A stretch of 64,000 nucleotides of DNA from assembly GCF_900105945.1 (NCBI RefSeq), contig NZ_FNSO01000001.1:186001-250000 (forward strand). Direction: 5' to 3'. The stretch is from Amycolatopsis tolypomycina. Lineage in GTDB: Bacteria; Actinomycetota; Actinomycetes; Mycobacteriales; Pseudonocardiaceae. The notes under the pieces are model-generated. The model did no database searches. It was not told the DNA's origin and saw only the letters and a program-made list of their open reading frames with translations. The translations under genes were made by a program, and so were the position numbers. Positions within the stretch are counted from its first letter, which is position 1. Every line of letters begins with the position of its first letter. Below are positions 1-8,531 of this stretch, piece after piece.

Positions 1-2
1 CG

Positions 3-38
3 CCCGGACACCTCACCACCCTGCTCCGCTTCAGTTAG
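3..38 (+). CDS. 3' end of an upstream gene (partial)
   Basis: The first bases read as an open frame of 11 codons (PGHLTTLLRFS) closed by TAG, ten bases before the GTG of the next gene. The tight spacing suggests it is the tail of the preceding gene of the same plus-strand glycan operon. Eleven codons are too few to identify a family, and a chance open frame cannot be excluded. Confidence 0.3.
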   Translation, partial: PGHLTTLLRFS

Positions 39-47
39 GACCCGCTC

Positions 48-1574
48 GTGACAGCCCGCCGCTTCCGACTTCGCCGTGCAGCTCCGCTGCTCGGAGTCCT
101 GCTCACGGTTGCGGCGTGCTCCGGCGGCCCGGACACCGACGGCGGGCCGGCCCAGGCCACCCCGGCCCCCAGCGGGTCGGTCGCCGCGGTGTGCGACAAG
201 CAGCCGGCCGGTCCCGCGGCCCCGCCGGCGGGCGCCGTCGTCGTCGATCCCGCCGTGCCGGGGGACCTGGCGGCGAAGACGCGCTCGGCCGGCCCCGGCA
301 CGACCTTCTGGCTCAAGCCCGGCAAGCACGTCCTCGGCGACGACAAGTACGACCAGGTGTCCCCCAAGGACGGCGACGTCTACATCGGCGCGGCCGGCGC
401 CGTCGTCGACGGCCGGAAGATCAACCAGTACGCCTTCACCGGCCACGCGACCAACGTCAAGATCACCTACCTGACCGTGCAGGGCTTCGTGGCCCCGCGC
501 GACGAAGGCGTGGTCAACCACGACTCCGGCGACGGCTGGGTGATCGAGCACTCGACCATCCAGGACAACGACGGCGCCGGGCTCATGGCGGGCGCGCGCC
601 AGCAGGTGCGCGGCAACTGCCTGCGCCGCAACGGCCAGTACGGGATGAACGCCTACTCCGGCAACACGCCGCTCACCGCGCTCGTCGTCGAAGGCAACGA
701 GATCGCCGGCAACAACACCGGCGACTGGGAAGCCAAGATCGACGGTTGCGGCTGCAGCGGCGGCGTCAAGTTCTGGGCCGTGAACGGCGCCGACGTGCGC
801 GGCAACTGGGTGCACGACAACCACGGCACCGGCCTGTGGGCCGACACGAACAACAACGACTTCCTCATCGAGGGCAACCTCATCGAGAACAACGACAGCG
901 CCGCGCTGATCTACGAGATCAGCTACAACGCGATCATCCGCGACAACACGATCCGCAAGAACAACTGGGCCGACGGCCGCCGGTACGCCGACCGCGGCGA
1001 CAACTTCCCGACGCCGGCGGTCTACATCTCCGAGTCCGGCGGCGAGCCGCGGATCAAGGCCCGCACCGCGAAGATCGAGATCTCCCGCAACTACCTGGAG
1101 AACAACTGGTCCGGGATCACGCTGTGGGAGAACGCCGACCGGTTCTGCAACAGCCCGGCCAACACCTCCTCGGGCGACTGCACCCGGCTGGTGCCCGCCG
1201 TCAAGCAGTGCGCGGCCCCGGCGATCACCAGCGGCCCGCTCCTGGCCGACTGCCGCTGGAAGACCCAGCACGTCGACATCCACGACAACAAGTTCGTCCT
1301 CGACCCGGCCGTCGTGGGTTGCCAGGCCTCGTGCGGCCGGATGGGCCTGCTGTCGAACTTCGGCAGCTACCCGGACTGGTCGCCGTACCGCGGCGACGTC
1401 GTCCAGGAAGCGATCACCTTCAAGCAGGACAACCGCTGGCACGACAACAGCTACGCCGGCCCGTGGACGTTCATCACCTACTCGGCCGACCGCATCCTCG
1501 AGATCGGCGAGTGGGAAGGCGCGCCGTATTCGCAGGACAGCGGCAGCACCTTCACCGCGCAGGGTGGAGGCTGA
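48..1574 (+). CDS. Secreted right-handed beta-helix lipoprotein
   Basis: 508-aa exported protein with GTG start. An Arg-rich N-terminus and hydrophobic stretch lead to the lipobox LTVAAC (Cys about residue 25), so it is probably a membrane-anchored lipoprotein. After a Pro/Ala linker, the body has many N/D/G-rich short turns (DNHGTG, NNNDFLI, ENNDSA) typical of the pectate-lyase-like right-handed parallel beta-helix fold that binds or cleaves polysaccharide. Several Cys pairs suggest disulfides. A close paralogue lies on the opposite strand at 5083-6564. It is first in a run with a Wzy-like protein, a GT4 and a PAP2 phosphatase, so a role in processing the locus's glycan (lyase, hydrolase or epimerase) is inferred. 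Substrate and activity are unknown. Confidence 0.8.
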   Translation: MTARRFRLRRAAPLLGVLLTVAACSGGPDTDGGPAQATPAPSGSVAAVCDKQPAGPAAPPAGAVVVDPAVPGDLAAKTRSAGPGTTFWLKPGKHVLGDDKYDQVSPKDGDVYIGAAGAVVDGRKINQYAFTGHATNVKITYLTVQGFVAPRDEGVVNHDSGDGWVIEHSTIQDNDGAGLMAGARQQVRGNCLRRNGQYGMNAYSGNTPLTALVVEGNEIAGNNTGDWEAKIDGCGCSGGVKFWAVNGADVRGNWVHDNHGTGLWADTNNNDFLIEGNLIENNDSAALIYEISYNAIIRDNTIRKNNWADGRRYADRGDNFPTPAVYISESGGEPRIKARTAKIEISRNYLENNWSGITLWENADRFCNSPANTSSGDCTRLVPAVKQCAAPAITSGPLLADCRWKTQHVDIHDNKFVLDPAVVGCQASCGRMGLLSNFGSYPDWSPYRGDVVQEAITFKQDNRWHDNSYAGPWTFITYSADRILEIGEWEGAPYSQDSGSTFTAQGGG

Positions 1575-1575
1575 C

Positions 1576-2844
1576 ATGGCGGCGCACCCCGGAACGGCCG
1601 GCCTCCGCGGCGACGCCGCGCCCGAACCCGCTTCCTCGACGCCGAAGTGGGCGGGCCTGGCGTGGGCCCTGCTGATCCTCAACACGCTCGGCTCGACCGG
1701 CGCGAAGACGATCCTCCCGCTGCCGCGGTCGGTCAGCCAGCTGGTCACCATGGGCTCGCTGATGACGGCGTTCGTGATCGCGCTGGCGCTGAACAAGCAC
1801 CTGCGGATCCGCCCGAGCGCGTACCTGCTGCTGCTGACGGCCCTGCTCGGCACGAGCATCCTTTCCAGCGCCGACCTGCAGGAGGGTCTCGGCGCGTTGT
1901 TCCGGTGCTTCCGGCTCACGGTGTTCGTCTCCACGCTCTGGTTGCTGACCCGCTGGTGGGACGGTGGGTTCAGCTTCGTCCGGTACCACATCCGCACCTA
2001 CGCGGTCGTGCTCGCGTCGGTGGCGGTCGGCCTGGTGGTCTCGCCCGGCAACGCGATGCCGGAGGAGTACGGCGGCCGGCTTTCGGGCGCGGTCTGGCCG
2101 TTGACCCCGCCGCAGATCGGCCAGTACGCGGCGGTGATTTCCGGGCTCACGCTCCTCCTCTGGTTCGGGCGCCGCACGACGTGGCGCAGCGCGGTGCTGA
2201 TCGTGGTGCCGGTGCTGGGGCTGCTGATGCTCACGCACACCCGCACGGCGACGCTCGGCCTCGTCGCCGGCCTCGCGGTGGCCTTCCTGTCGATGGTGCT
2301 GACCAGTGCCCGCGCGCGGAAGGTGTTCGCGTGGACGGTCGGCGTCGGCGGGGTCGCCGGCATCGTGCTCGCGGGCGCGCTGCAGACGTGGTTCCTCCGC
2401 GGGCAGAGCGCCGACAACTTCTCCAGCCTGACCGGCCGCGCGAAGGTGTGGGACGCGCTGCTGGAGGCCCCGCGGACGACGGGGGAGTACATCTTCGGCG
2501 TCGGCCTGACGGACAAGTCCTACGACGGCCTCCCGATCGACAACAGCTGGCTCGCGATCTACCACGAGCAGGGGTTCGTCGGGATCGCGCTGGTCGCCGC
2601 GTTCCTCCTGACGTTGATCGTGGTCGCGGTGCTCCGGCCGCCTTCGCTGGCGAGGGCGTGTGCGATCTTCCTGATCACCTACTGCGTTTCGGCCTCCTAT
2701 ACCGAAGCGGGTCTCGGCGACGCCTCGCCGTACCTGCTGCACCTGGCGGTCGCCGCGTCGCTGCTGGTCCGCGGGGTGCCGCAGTCCGACGAACAAGCAT
2801 TCATCCCGGCGAAGGGGGCAGACGTGCGAGGTGCAGGCGCGTGA
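1576..2844 (+). CDS. O-antigen ligase/polymerase-like membrane protein (Wzy/WaaL type)
   Basis: 422-aa polytopic membrane protein with about ten hydrophobic segments. A long extracytoplasmic loop in the second half contains a LTGRAKVWDALLE stretch and a later YHEQGFVGIALV segment, the pattern of O-antigen ligase/polymerase (Wzy_C) proteins. These polymerise or ligate lipid-linked glycan repeat units on the outer face of the membrane. The ATG at 1576 is preferred because GGAGG lies 5 bp upstream; a GTG at 1564 would overlap the previous gene. Its stop overlaps the next start (GTGA), indicating translational coupling. Confidence 0.8.
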   Translation: MAAHPGTAGLRGDAAPEPASSTPKWAGLAWALLILNTLGSTGAKTILPLPRSVSQLVTMGSLMTAFVIALALNKHLRIRPSAYLLLLTALLGTSILSSADLQEGLGALFRCFRLTVFVSTLWLLTRWWDGGFSFVRYHIRTYAVVLASVAVGLVVSPGNAMPEEYGGRLSGAVWPLTPPQIGQYAAVISGLTLLLWFGRRTTWRSAVLIVVPVLGLLMLTHTRTATLGLVAGLAVAFLSMVLTSARARKVFAWTVGVGGVAGIVLAGALQTWFLRGQSADNFSSLTGRAKVWDALLEAPRTTGEYIFGVGLTDKSYDGLPIDNSWLAIYHEQGFVGIALVAAFLLTLIVVAVLRPPSLARACAIFLITYCVSASYTEAGLGDASPYLLHLAVAASLLVRGVPQSDEQAFIPAKGADVRGAGA

Positions 2845-4010
2845 AGGTGCTCGTGGTGCACAACCGCTACCGGTCCGAGCAGCCGAGCGGCGAGAACAAC
2901 GTCGTCGACGCCGAGGTGACGCTGCTCGCCGAGGGCGGTCACCAGGTGTCGTTGTTCGAACGCCGCAGCGACGACATCGCGGCCATGCCGCTGCCCCGCA
3001 AGGCGGCGGTCCCGCTGATGGTGCCGTGGAACCCGGCGGTGCGGAAGGAGCTCGCCGCCCGGCTGCGGGCGTCGCGCCCGGACGTCGTGCACATCCACAA
3101 CACGTTCCCGCTGCTGTCGCCGTCGGTGGTCGCCGCGTGCGCGGACGCGGGGGTGCCCGCGGTCGCGACGCTGCACAACTACACGATGGTCTGCCCACCC
3201 GGCACGCTCCACCGCGACGGCCGCATCTGCACCGAGTGCGTCGGCGGCTCACCGCTGCCGGCGGTGAAGCACGGCTGCTACCGCGGTTCGGCCGCGGCCA
3301 CGCTCCCGATGGCGGCGAGCATGGTCGCGAACCGGCGCCGGTGGTGGACGGGGGTGTCCCGGTTCTTCTGCATTTCGGCGGCCCAACGTGACCTCCTGGT
3401 GTCGGCCGGGATGCCCGGCGAGCGGATGGTGGTGAAGCACAATTTCGTGACCGACCCCGGCGTCCGCCGCACCGGCGACGGCAAGCACGTGCTGTTCCTC
3501 GGCCGCGTCACCGAGGAAAAGGGGGTCGGCCTGCTGATGCGGGCCTGGGACCGCCTCGACGGTGCCCTGGGCGTGCCCCTGGTCATCGCCGGGACCGGTC
3601 CGATGCAGGACGAGGTCGCCGCCTGGGCGGCCGGCCGCACGGACGTCTCGTACGTCGGCCTCCAGAACAAGGCGCAGTGCCGGGCCCTGACCGCCGACGC
3701 GATCGCGGTGGTTGCGCCGTCGACGTGGCTGGAGGCCTTCGGCCTGGTGGTGGTCGAGGCGATGGCCGCCGGCGTTCCGACGGTCGCGGCCGCGCACGGC
3801 GCGTTCCCCGAACTGGTCGACGACGGAGTCACGGGACTTCTCCACACGCCGAACGACGAGGCATCCCTCGCGGACCGCCTCCGCACGGTCGTCGCCGACC
3901 GCAACCGCGACATGGGCGACGCGGCCCGCGTCCGGTACGAGAAGGACTTCACGCCCGCGGTCGGCTTGGACCGGTTGATCGCCGGGTACGAGGCGGCGAT
4001 CGAGGCGTGA
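2841..4010 (+). CDS. GT4-family glycosyltransferase
   Basis: 389-aa cytoplasmic or membrane-associated GT-B glycosyltransferase. The N-terminal Rossmann half starts VKVLVVHNRY and includes HIHNTFPLLSP. The C-terminal half carries the group 1 signatures FLGRVTEEKGVGLL and an E-x7-E type motif (STWLEAFGLVVVEAMAAG) that binds the nucleotide-sugar donor. A Cys-rich insert (MVCPPG, CTECVGG, HGCYRGS), about residues 115-150, is seen in a subset of these enzymes. The GTG start overlaps the upstream TGA and the stop overlaps the next GTG, so it is coupled on both sides. It probably adds a sugar to the lipid-linked repeat unit; the sugar is not predictable. Confidence 0.85.
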   Translation: MKVLVVHNRYRSEQPSGENNVVDAEVTLLAEGGHQVSLFERRSDDIAAMPLPRKAAVPLMVPWNPAVRKELAARLRASRPDVVHIHNTFPLLSPSVVAACADAGVPAVATLHNYTMVCPPGTLHRDGRICTECVGGSPLPAVKHGCYRGSAAATLPMAASMVANRRRWWTGVSRFFCISAAQRDLLVSAGMPGERMVVKHNFVTDPGVRRTGDGKHVLFLGRVTEEKGVGLLMRAWDRLDGALGVPLVIAGTGPMQDEVAAWAAGRTDVSYVGLQNKAQCRALTADAIAVVAPSTWLEAFGLVVVEAMAAGVPTVAAAHGAFPELVDDGVTGLLHTPNDEASLADRLRTVVADRNRDMGDAARVRYEKDFTPAVGLDRLIAGYEAAIEA

Positions 4011-4654
4011 GGCAGCTCGTCCGGACGGCGCCCGCGGCCCTGCCGGCCGTGCTGCGCGCTCCGCTGGCGATGACAGCCGCCCTGGCGACGGCGATCCTGG
4101 TGGCCCTGGGCATCCTCCACTTCCGGGACTCGGGCCTGACCGGCATCGACGCTGCCCTCCTGCCGTCGATTTACGGGGTCGAGCCGCCGTGGCGGTACGT
4201 CGCGCTGGTGGTCGACTTCGGTGGCGAGCCGGTGGGGTCGGTGATCCTGATCGCGCTCCTTTCGGGGGTGTGCTGGTTGGCCCGCCGCGTCCGGACGGCC
4301 GTGCTGACGGTGGCGGGTGTCGTGGTGACGGTGGCCTTGACGACGGTGTTGAAGCCGCTGGTCGGCCGCACCATCCACGGCGAGTTCCTGTCGTACCCGA
4401 GCGGTCACACTGCCCTGGCGACGGCGCTGGCGCTGATCATCGCGCTGTTGCTCACCGAGCGGTGGGGACTGGGCCGGGCGGCCGCGATGGCGGTTGTGCT
4501 GGGGTTGGCGCTGGTGGCCGGCTTGGTGATGGGGTGGGCTGAGGTGGCGTTGGGCGCGCATTACCCGACGGATGCGGTCGGGGGGTTCTGCGCCGCGCTG
4601 GCCGCGGTGCCGGCGACTGCTTGGGTGGTGGACCGGGTCGCTGACCGGCTCTGA
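4007..4654 (+). CDS. PAP2-superfamily membrane phosphatase
   Basis: 215-aa protein with about six membrane segments and the phosphatidic-acid-phosphatase signature: KPLVGRT, then PSGH (catalytic His), then GAHYPTDAVGG (second His plus Asp). In this form the usual SR of motif 3 is replaced by AL before GAH. Likely role: dephosphorylation of a polyprenyl pyrophosphate or phospholipid on the outer membrane face, which would recycle the carrier used by the glycan polymerase upstream. The GTG start overlaps the GT4 stop by 4 bp. It is the last gene of the plus-strand run. Confidence 0.85.
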   Translation: MRQLVRTAPAALPAVLRAPLAMTAALATAILVALGILHFRDSGLTGIDAALLPSIYGVEPPWRYVALVVDFGGEPVGSVILIALLSGVCWLARRVRTAVLTVAGVVVTVALTTVLKPLVGRTIHGEFLSYPSGHTALATALALIIALLLTERWGLGRAAAMAVVLGLALVAGLVMGWAEVALGAHYPTDAVGGFCAALAAVPATAWVVDRVADRL

Positions 4655-5082
4655 GTTCTGGGGCGGTCCTGTGGGCCTCCTGGGTGGTTGGCGCCTGCGC
4701 TGAGGTGCGGGCTGGTGCTTGGGTGGTCGGCTCGAGGAGCGGTGGGCCACGCGCCGAAGCGGCCTGTTTTCCGCGGGGTTGGGTTAGCTCCTGGGGTGGC
4801 CGATCGGCGCTCGGCGATGCCGCCTGGTGTAGCGGCGCGCGTCTTCGAGGTGAGGCGAGTGCTCGGTTCACATGACTATTTCGTCCACTGTGGACGGGGC
4901 GGGCAATTGATCGGGTCATGTCTCCGACGGTACCGAACATGCGTGCGACCGCCATCCCTGAAACGGGTGAACCGCTGTCCGAAATTCTCCGTTCGCGACT
5001 TTTCCCTTTACCTGCAAGGGAAAAGTCGCCCGACGAATCAGAGGGGCGCGAAAACTGTCGGACCCCCTCGGCAAGCTCGTGA
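4655..5082. other. Intergenic region between convergent operons
   Basis: About 430 bp with no credible gene. Short open frames here lack ribosome binding sites and the codon bias of their neighbours. It holds a 15-bp palindrome at 4882-4896 (CGTCCAC-T-GTGGACG) and the strong hairpin at 4995-5029. Local GC is visibly lower between about 4880 and 5060. Confidence 0.5.
4995..5029. terminator. Strong hairpin terminator (probably bidirectional)
   Basis: Perfect 14-bp stem (4995-5008 with 5016-5029) around a 7-nt loop. The stem begins GCGACTTTTCCC. It lies 54 bp past the end of the minus-strand beta-helix gene and about 340 bp past the plus-strand PAP2 gene. Its A/T-rich stem arms provide T-rich stretches in both directions. 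Confidence 0.75.
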
Positions 5083-6564
5083 TCAGCAGCCGGCGGGCCC
5101 ACCGCCGAACGAAGAACACTCGTCCTGCGAGTAGGGCGCCGCGCGCCAGCCCGCAGTGTCGACCGTCTTGGAGGTGTCATGCACCACGAACGTCCACGGC
5201 CCGGAGTAGGAGTTGTCGTGCCACCGGTTGGCCTGGTGGAACGTGATGGCCTCTTCGATCACCGTTCCCTTGTAGGGCGACCAGTCCGGGAACGTCCCGA
5301 AGTTCGACAGCAGGGCCATCCGCCCGCACAGGCTCGTGCAGCCGACGCGGCCGGGGTCGAAGCGGAACGCGTTGCCGTGGACCGCCACCCGCTGCGTCTT
5401 CCAGCGGCAGTCGTCGTACGCCGGGGGCCGCTCGATCCGGCCCGCCGTGCACGACGCCTTGTCGGCAGGCTTGGTGCAGTAACCCGTCGAGGTGTTCGCC
5501 GGGCTGTTGCAGAAGCGGTCGGCGTTCTCCCACAACGTGATGCCGGCCCAGTTGTCCTCGAAGGTGTTCCCGCTGATGTCGATGGCCGACGTCCGCGCCG
5601 GTACGCGGGGCTCGCCGCCCGATTCCGACAGGTACACCGTCGCCGCCGGGAAGTTGTCGCCGCGGGCGGCGAACGCGCGGCCCTGCACCAGGGTGTTGCG
5701 GCGGAACGTGTTGCCGCGCAGCACCAGGTTGTAGCTGGTCTCGTAGAACAGGGCCTCGGCGTCGTTGGCCTCGAACAGGTTGTCCTCGACGAGGAAGTCG
5801 TTGTTGTTCGTGTCGGCCCACAGCCCGGCGCCGTGGTTGCCGTGGACCCAGTTGCCGCGGATGTTGGCGCCGTTCACGGCCCAGAACTTGGCGCCGCCGC
5901 TGCACCCGCAGCCCGGCACCTTGGCCTCCCAGTCACCGGTGTTGTTGCCGGTGATCTCGTTGCCCTCCAGCACGAGCCCGGTGATGCCGTCGCCCGCCTG
6001 GTACGCGTTGAGCCCGTACTGCCCGTTGTTGCGCAGGCAGCTGTGCCGCACGACCTGGCGAGCGCCGGCCATCAGGCCCGCGCCGGCGTTGTCCTCGATG
6101 GTCGTGTTCTCGATGAGCCAGCCGTCGCCGGAGTCGTGGTTGACCACGCCCTGGTCCTGCAGGGCGGCGAACCGGCGGATGGTGAGGCCGCGGATCTCGA
6201 CGTTGCGGGCCTGCTGGGTGAAGGCCGCCCGGTTGACGCCGCGGCCGTCGACGACCGCGCCCGGCGCGCCGAGGTACACGTCGCCGTCCTTGGGGGCGAC
6301 CTGGCCGTACTCGTCCTGGCCGAGCGTGTGGGTGCCGGGGCGCAGCCAGAACGTCGTGCCCGCCGGGTGTGCCGCCGTCTTGGCCGCGAGGTCGCCGTCG
6401 ACCGCCGGGTCGACGGCGACGGCTCCGGTGGGTGGCTGCTCGTACCCGGTGGGTTGCCTGTCGCACACCGGAGCGGGCCCGTCGGCGGCGCCCGCGACCG
6501 CCGGGCACGCCACGGCGATCAGGAGCGAGCAAGCAGCGACGAGAACCGCACGAGATCTGCCCAT
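5083..6564 (-). CDS. Secreted right-handed beta-helix protein (paralogue of 48-1574)
   Basis: 493-aa protein with a Sec signal peptide (hydrophobic residues about 6-25, AVAGA-A type cleavage site) and no lipobox, so it should be released. The mature part aligns end to end with the lipoprotein at 48-1574: shared VCDxQPxG, AAKT, GTTFWL, KDGDVYxGAxGAVVDGR, NHDSGDGW, GLMAGARQ and ENADRFCNSPANTS blocks. The repeated Asn/Asp/Gly turns indicate a parallel beta-helix. It lies 93 bp downstream of the aminotransferase gene and may be the last gene of the minus-strand glycan operon. Predicted to act on an extracellular polysaccharide; no catalytic residues can be assigned from sequence alone. Confidence 0.8.
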   Translation of the reverse strand: MGRSRAVLVAACSLLIAVACPAVAGAADGPAPVCDRQPTGYEQPPTGAVAVDPAVDGDLAAKTAAHPAGTTFWLRPGTHTLGQDEYGQVAPKDGDVYLGAPGAVVDGRGVNRAAFTQQARNVEIRGLTIRRFAALQDQGVVNHDSGDGWLIENTTIEDNAGAGLMAGARQVVRHSCLRNNGQYGLNAYQAGDGITGLVLEGNEITGNNTGDWEAKVPGCGCSGGAKFWAVNGANIRGNWVHGNHGAGLWADTNNNDFLVEDNLFEANDAEALFYETSYNLVLRGNTFRRNTLVQGRAFAARGDNFPAATVYLSESGGEPRVPARTSAIDISGNTFEDNWAGITLWENADRFCNSPANTSTGYCTKPADKASCTAGRIERPPAYDDCRWKTQRVAVHGNAFRFDPGRVGCTSLCGRMALLSNFGTFPDWSPYKGTVIEEAITFHQANRWHDNSYSGPWTFVVHDTSKTVDTAGWRAAPYSQDECSSFGGGPAGC

Positions 6565-6657
6565 GGCAGGAAGTTACGCACGAACGGGCTGGAAAACAGT
6601 CACCCTCAAGTGTCCTCATCGGACCCAACGGGTGAATCCGGCCCGTCCGTGCGGGGA

Positions 6658-7986
6658 TCAGGCGTGCTTGCGGAACACGGGCTGCACCGGGCGCCCGCCC
6701 ATCCACGGCGTGGGGTCGTTGGCGTCGAGCGCCTTGCGGTACACCGTGCAGGCCTGGGCGACGACGTCGATCGTCTTGTCGATGTCGGCCTCGGTGAGCG
6801 CGGCACTGACCACGAAGGACGGTCCGAGCACGCCACCGCTGATCAGCTCGCGCAGGAACAGCGTGCGGTACGGCTGGGACGGCTTGAGCTGCTCGTCGAG
6901 CGTGCCGAAGACCAGGTTGCTGGCCCGCCCGCGGACGACCACGTGGTCCTCGACGCCGATTCCGGCCGCCACCTCGCGGACGCCGGCGGCGAGCCGGTCG
7001 CCGAGGGCGTGCAGGCGGCCGATGACGTCTTCGTCGCGGTAGACGTCCATGACGGCCATCGCGGCGGCGAGCGAGTGCGTCTCGGCGCCGTGGGTGGTCG
7101 AAAGCAGGAACACCCGCTCGCGGTCGGTGCGCAGGCCACCGATCTCCATCAGCTCGCGCTTGCCCGCCAGCGCGGAGACCGCGAAGCCGTTGCCGAGCGC
7201 CTTGCCGAACGTCGAGAGGTCGGGCGTGACGCCGTAGAGGCCCTGCGCGCCGTGGGCGGACCACCGGAAGCCGGTGATCATTTCGTCGAAGATCAGCACG
7301 ACACCGTGCCGGGTGGCCAGCGAGCGCAGGCCCTCCAGGTACCCCGGCGGCGGTTCCACCGCGGCGGCCGCCTCCAGGATCATGCACGCGATCTCGCCGT
7401 CATGGCGCTGCAGCAGCTCCTCCGCGGCCTGCAGGTCGCCGTACGGGAAGGACACCACCGCTTCCGTCGTCTCGTCCGGGATGCCCGCGTTCATCGGCGT
7501 GGTGCCGATGAACCAGTCGTCGGTGGAGAAGAAGGCGTGGTCGGCGCACTTGGCGACGAGCTTGCGGCCGGTGGCCGCGCGGGCCAGCCGGACCGCGGCG
7601 GTCGTCGCGTCCGAGCCGTTCTTGGTGAACTTCACCATGTCGGCCGTCGGGACGTTCTCCAGGAACCGCTCGGCGGCCTCCGCCTCGATGATCGACGGCC
7701 GGATGAAGTTGCTGCCCTTCTCCAGCTCGCCGCGCACCGCTTTGACGACCCGCGGGTGGGCGTGGCCGAGGCTGACGGCTCTCAGCCCGGCGCCGTACTC
7801 GACGTAGGAGTTGCCGTCGACGTCCCAGACGTGACCGCCGCGGCCGTGGGAGATGACCGGGGCCATCCCTTCGGGATACTGGTCCGAGCCCTTGGCGTAA
7901 GTGTGCGCACCGCCGGGGATGACCCGGTGCAGCCGCTCGTTCGCCTCCGTGGAGCGGGGCAGGTTCGTTCCCATGTCGTGGCTCAC
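6658..7986 (-). CDS. Class III PLP aminotransferase (glutamate-1-semialdehyde aminomutase-like)
   Basis: 442-aa fold-type I PLP enzyme. PGGAHTYAKG near the N-terminus, NGSDATTAAVRLARAATGR for phosphate binding, LIFDEMITGF with the cofactor Asp, and STFGKALGNG with the Schiff-base Lys (about residue 263) match glutamate-1-semialdehyde 2,1-aminomutase relatives. The context (RmlC, pyruvyltransferase, flippase) argues against haem synthesis and for aminating or isomerising a sugar or small substituent of the glycan. GTG at 7986 overlaps the RmlC stop (GTGA). An ATG at 7974 with GAGGTGA 8 bp upstream is an equally good start. Confidence 0.8.
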   Translation of the reverse strand: MSHDMGTNLPRSTEANERLHRVIPGGAHTYAKGSDQYPEGMAPVISHGRGGHVWDVDGNSYVEYGAGLRAVSLGHAHPRVVKAVRGELEKGSNFIRPSIIEAEAAERFLENVPTADMVKFTKNGSDATTAAVRLARAATGRKLVAKCADHAFFSTDDWFIGTTPMNAGIPDETTEAVVSFPYGDLQAAEELLQRHDGEIACMILEAAAAVEPPPGYLEGLRSLATRHGVVLIFDEMITGFRWSAHGAQGLYGVTPDLSTFGKALGNGFAVSALAGKRELMEIGGLRTDRERVFLLSTTHGAETHSLAAAMAVMDVYRDEDVIGRLHALGDRLAAGVREVAAGIGVEDHVVVRGRASNLVFGTLDEQLKPSQPYRTLFLRELISGGVLGPSFVVSAALTEADIDKTIDVVAQACTVYRKALDANDPTPWMGGRPVQPVFRKHA

Positions 7987-8531
7987 CTCGTTGGTTTCAA
8001 CGCCTCTCCGAGAGAGGGCGCCCGTTCGTCCCGGTCACTGACCATTGTGACCGACAGTGGCCACGAAATGTCCAATTCGGGGTCTTTGTACGAAATCGTA
8101 ATGTCCTCTTCAGGATCGTGCGCCCGATCGATACGGTACGAAACGTCAGAGGGATCGGTGAGTGACTGGAATCCGTGGGCACACCCCGCCGGGATGTACA
8201 CGGAAACCTGGGTGTCGCCGGAGAGTTCGAAGGTTTTCACATTCCGGAATGTCGGCGAATCCGGTCGGAGATCCACGACGACGTCGAAGATGGCGCCGTG
8301 CGAACACCGCACCAGCTTCGCCTCGCCGGCCCCGCCGCGCAGGTGCATCCCGCGGACGACACCCTTGCGGGAGCGGGAAAGACTGTCCTGGACGAAGCCG
8401 TCCGGGTTGATTCCCACCGACGCGACGACGTCGCGGTCGAACGTCCGGCTGAAGAAGCCGCGCTGGTCCGCGTGCGGTGTGGGTTCGAACAGATACGCCC
8501 CGTCGATCTCGGGCACTGGAATGGCCTTCAT
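7983..8531 (-). CDS. rfbC: dTDP-4-dehydrorhamnose 3,5-epimerase family protein (RmlC)
   Basis: 182-aa cupin of the RmlC family, which epimerises C3 and C5 of a dTDP-4-keto-6-deoxyhexose. Seen: FFSRTFDRD, GVVRGMHLRGG with the catalytic His, PAGCAHGFQ metal-cupin turn, and a Tyr in VSYRID. Length is normal for the family. The 3' third (about 7990-8250) is less GC-rich than its neighbours. RmlA is encoded separately at 19494-20375; RmlB and RmlD are not in the window. The substrate could be a different dTDP-ketosugar. Confidence 0.85.
   Translation of the reverse strand: MKAIPVPEIDGAYLFEPTPHADQRGFFSRTFDRDVVASVGINPDGFVQDSLSRSRKGVVRGMHLRGGAGEAKLVRCSHGAIFDVVVDLRPDSPTFRNVKTFELSGDTQVSVYIPAGCAHGFQSLTDPSDVSYRIDRAHDPEEDITISYKDPELDISWPLSVTMVSDRDERAPSLGEALKPTR

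Noticed and set aside
4688..5134. Plus-strand open frame of 148 codons in the gap after the PAP2 gene
   Set aside because: No ribosome site, poor codon bias, and it crosses the strong hairpin at 4995-5029 and the end of the opposite gene.
6658..7986. Haem-pathway HemL (glutamate-1-semialdehyde aminomutase)
   Set aside because: The fold matches, but the position inside a glycan operon coupled to rmlC makes a housekeeping haem role unlikely.
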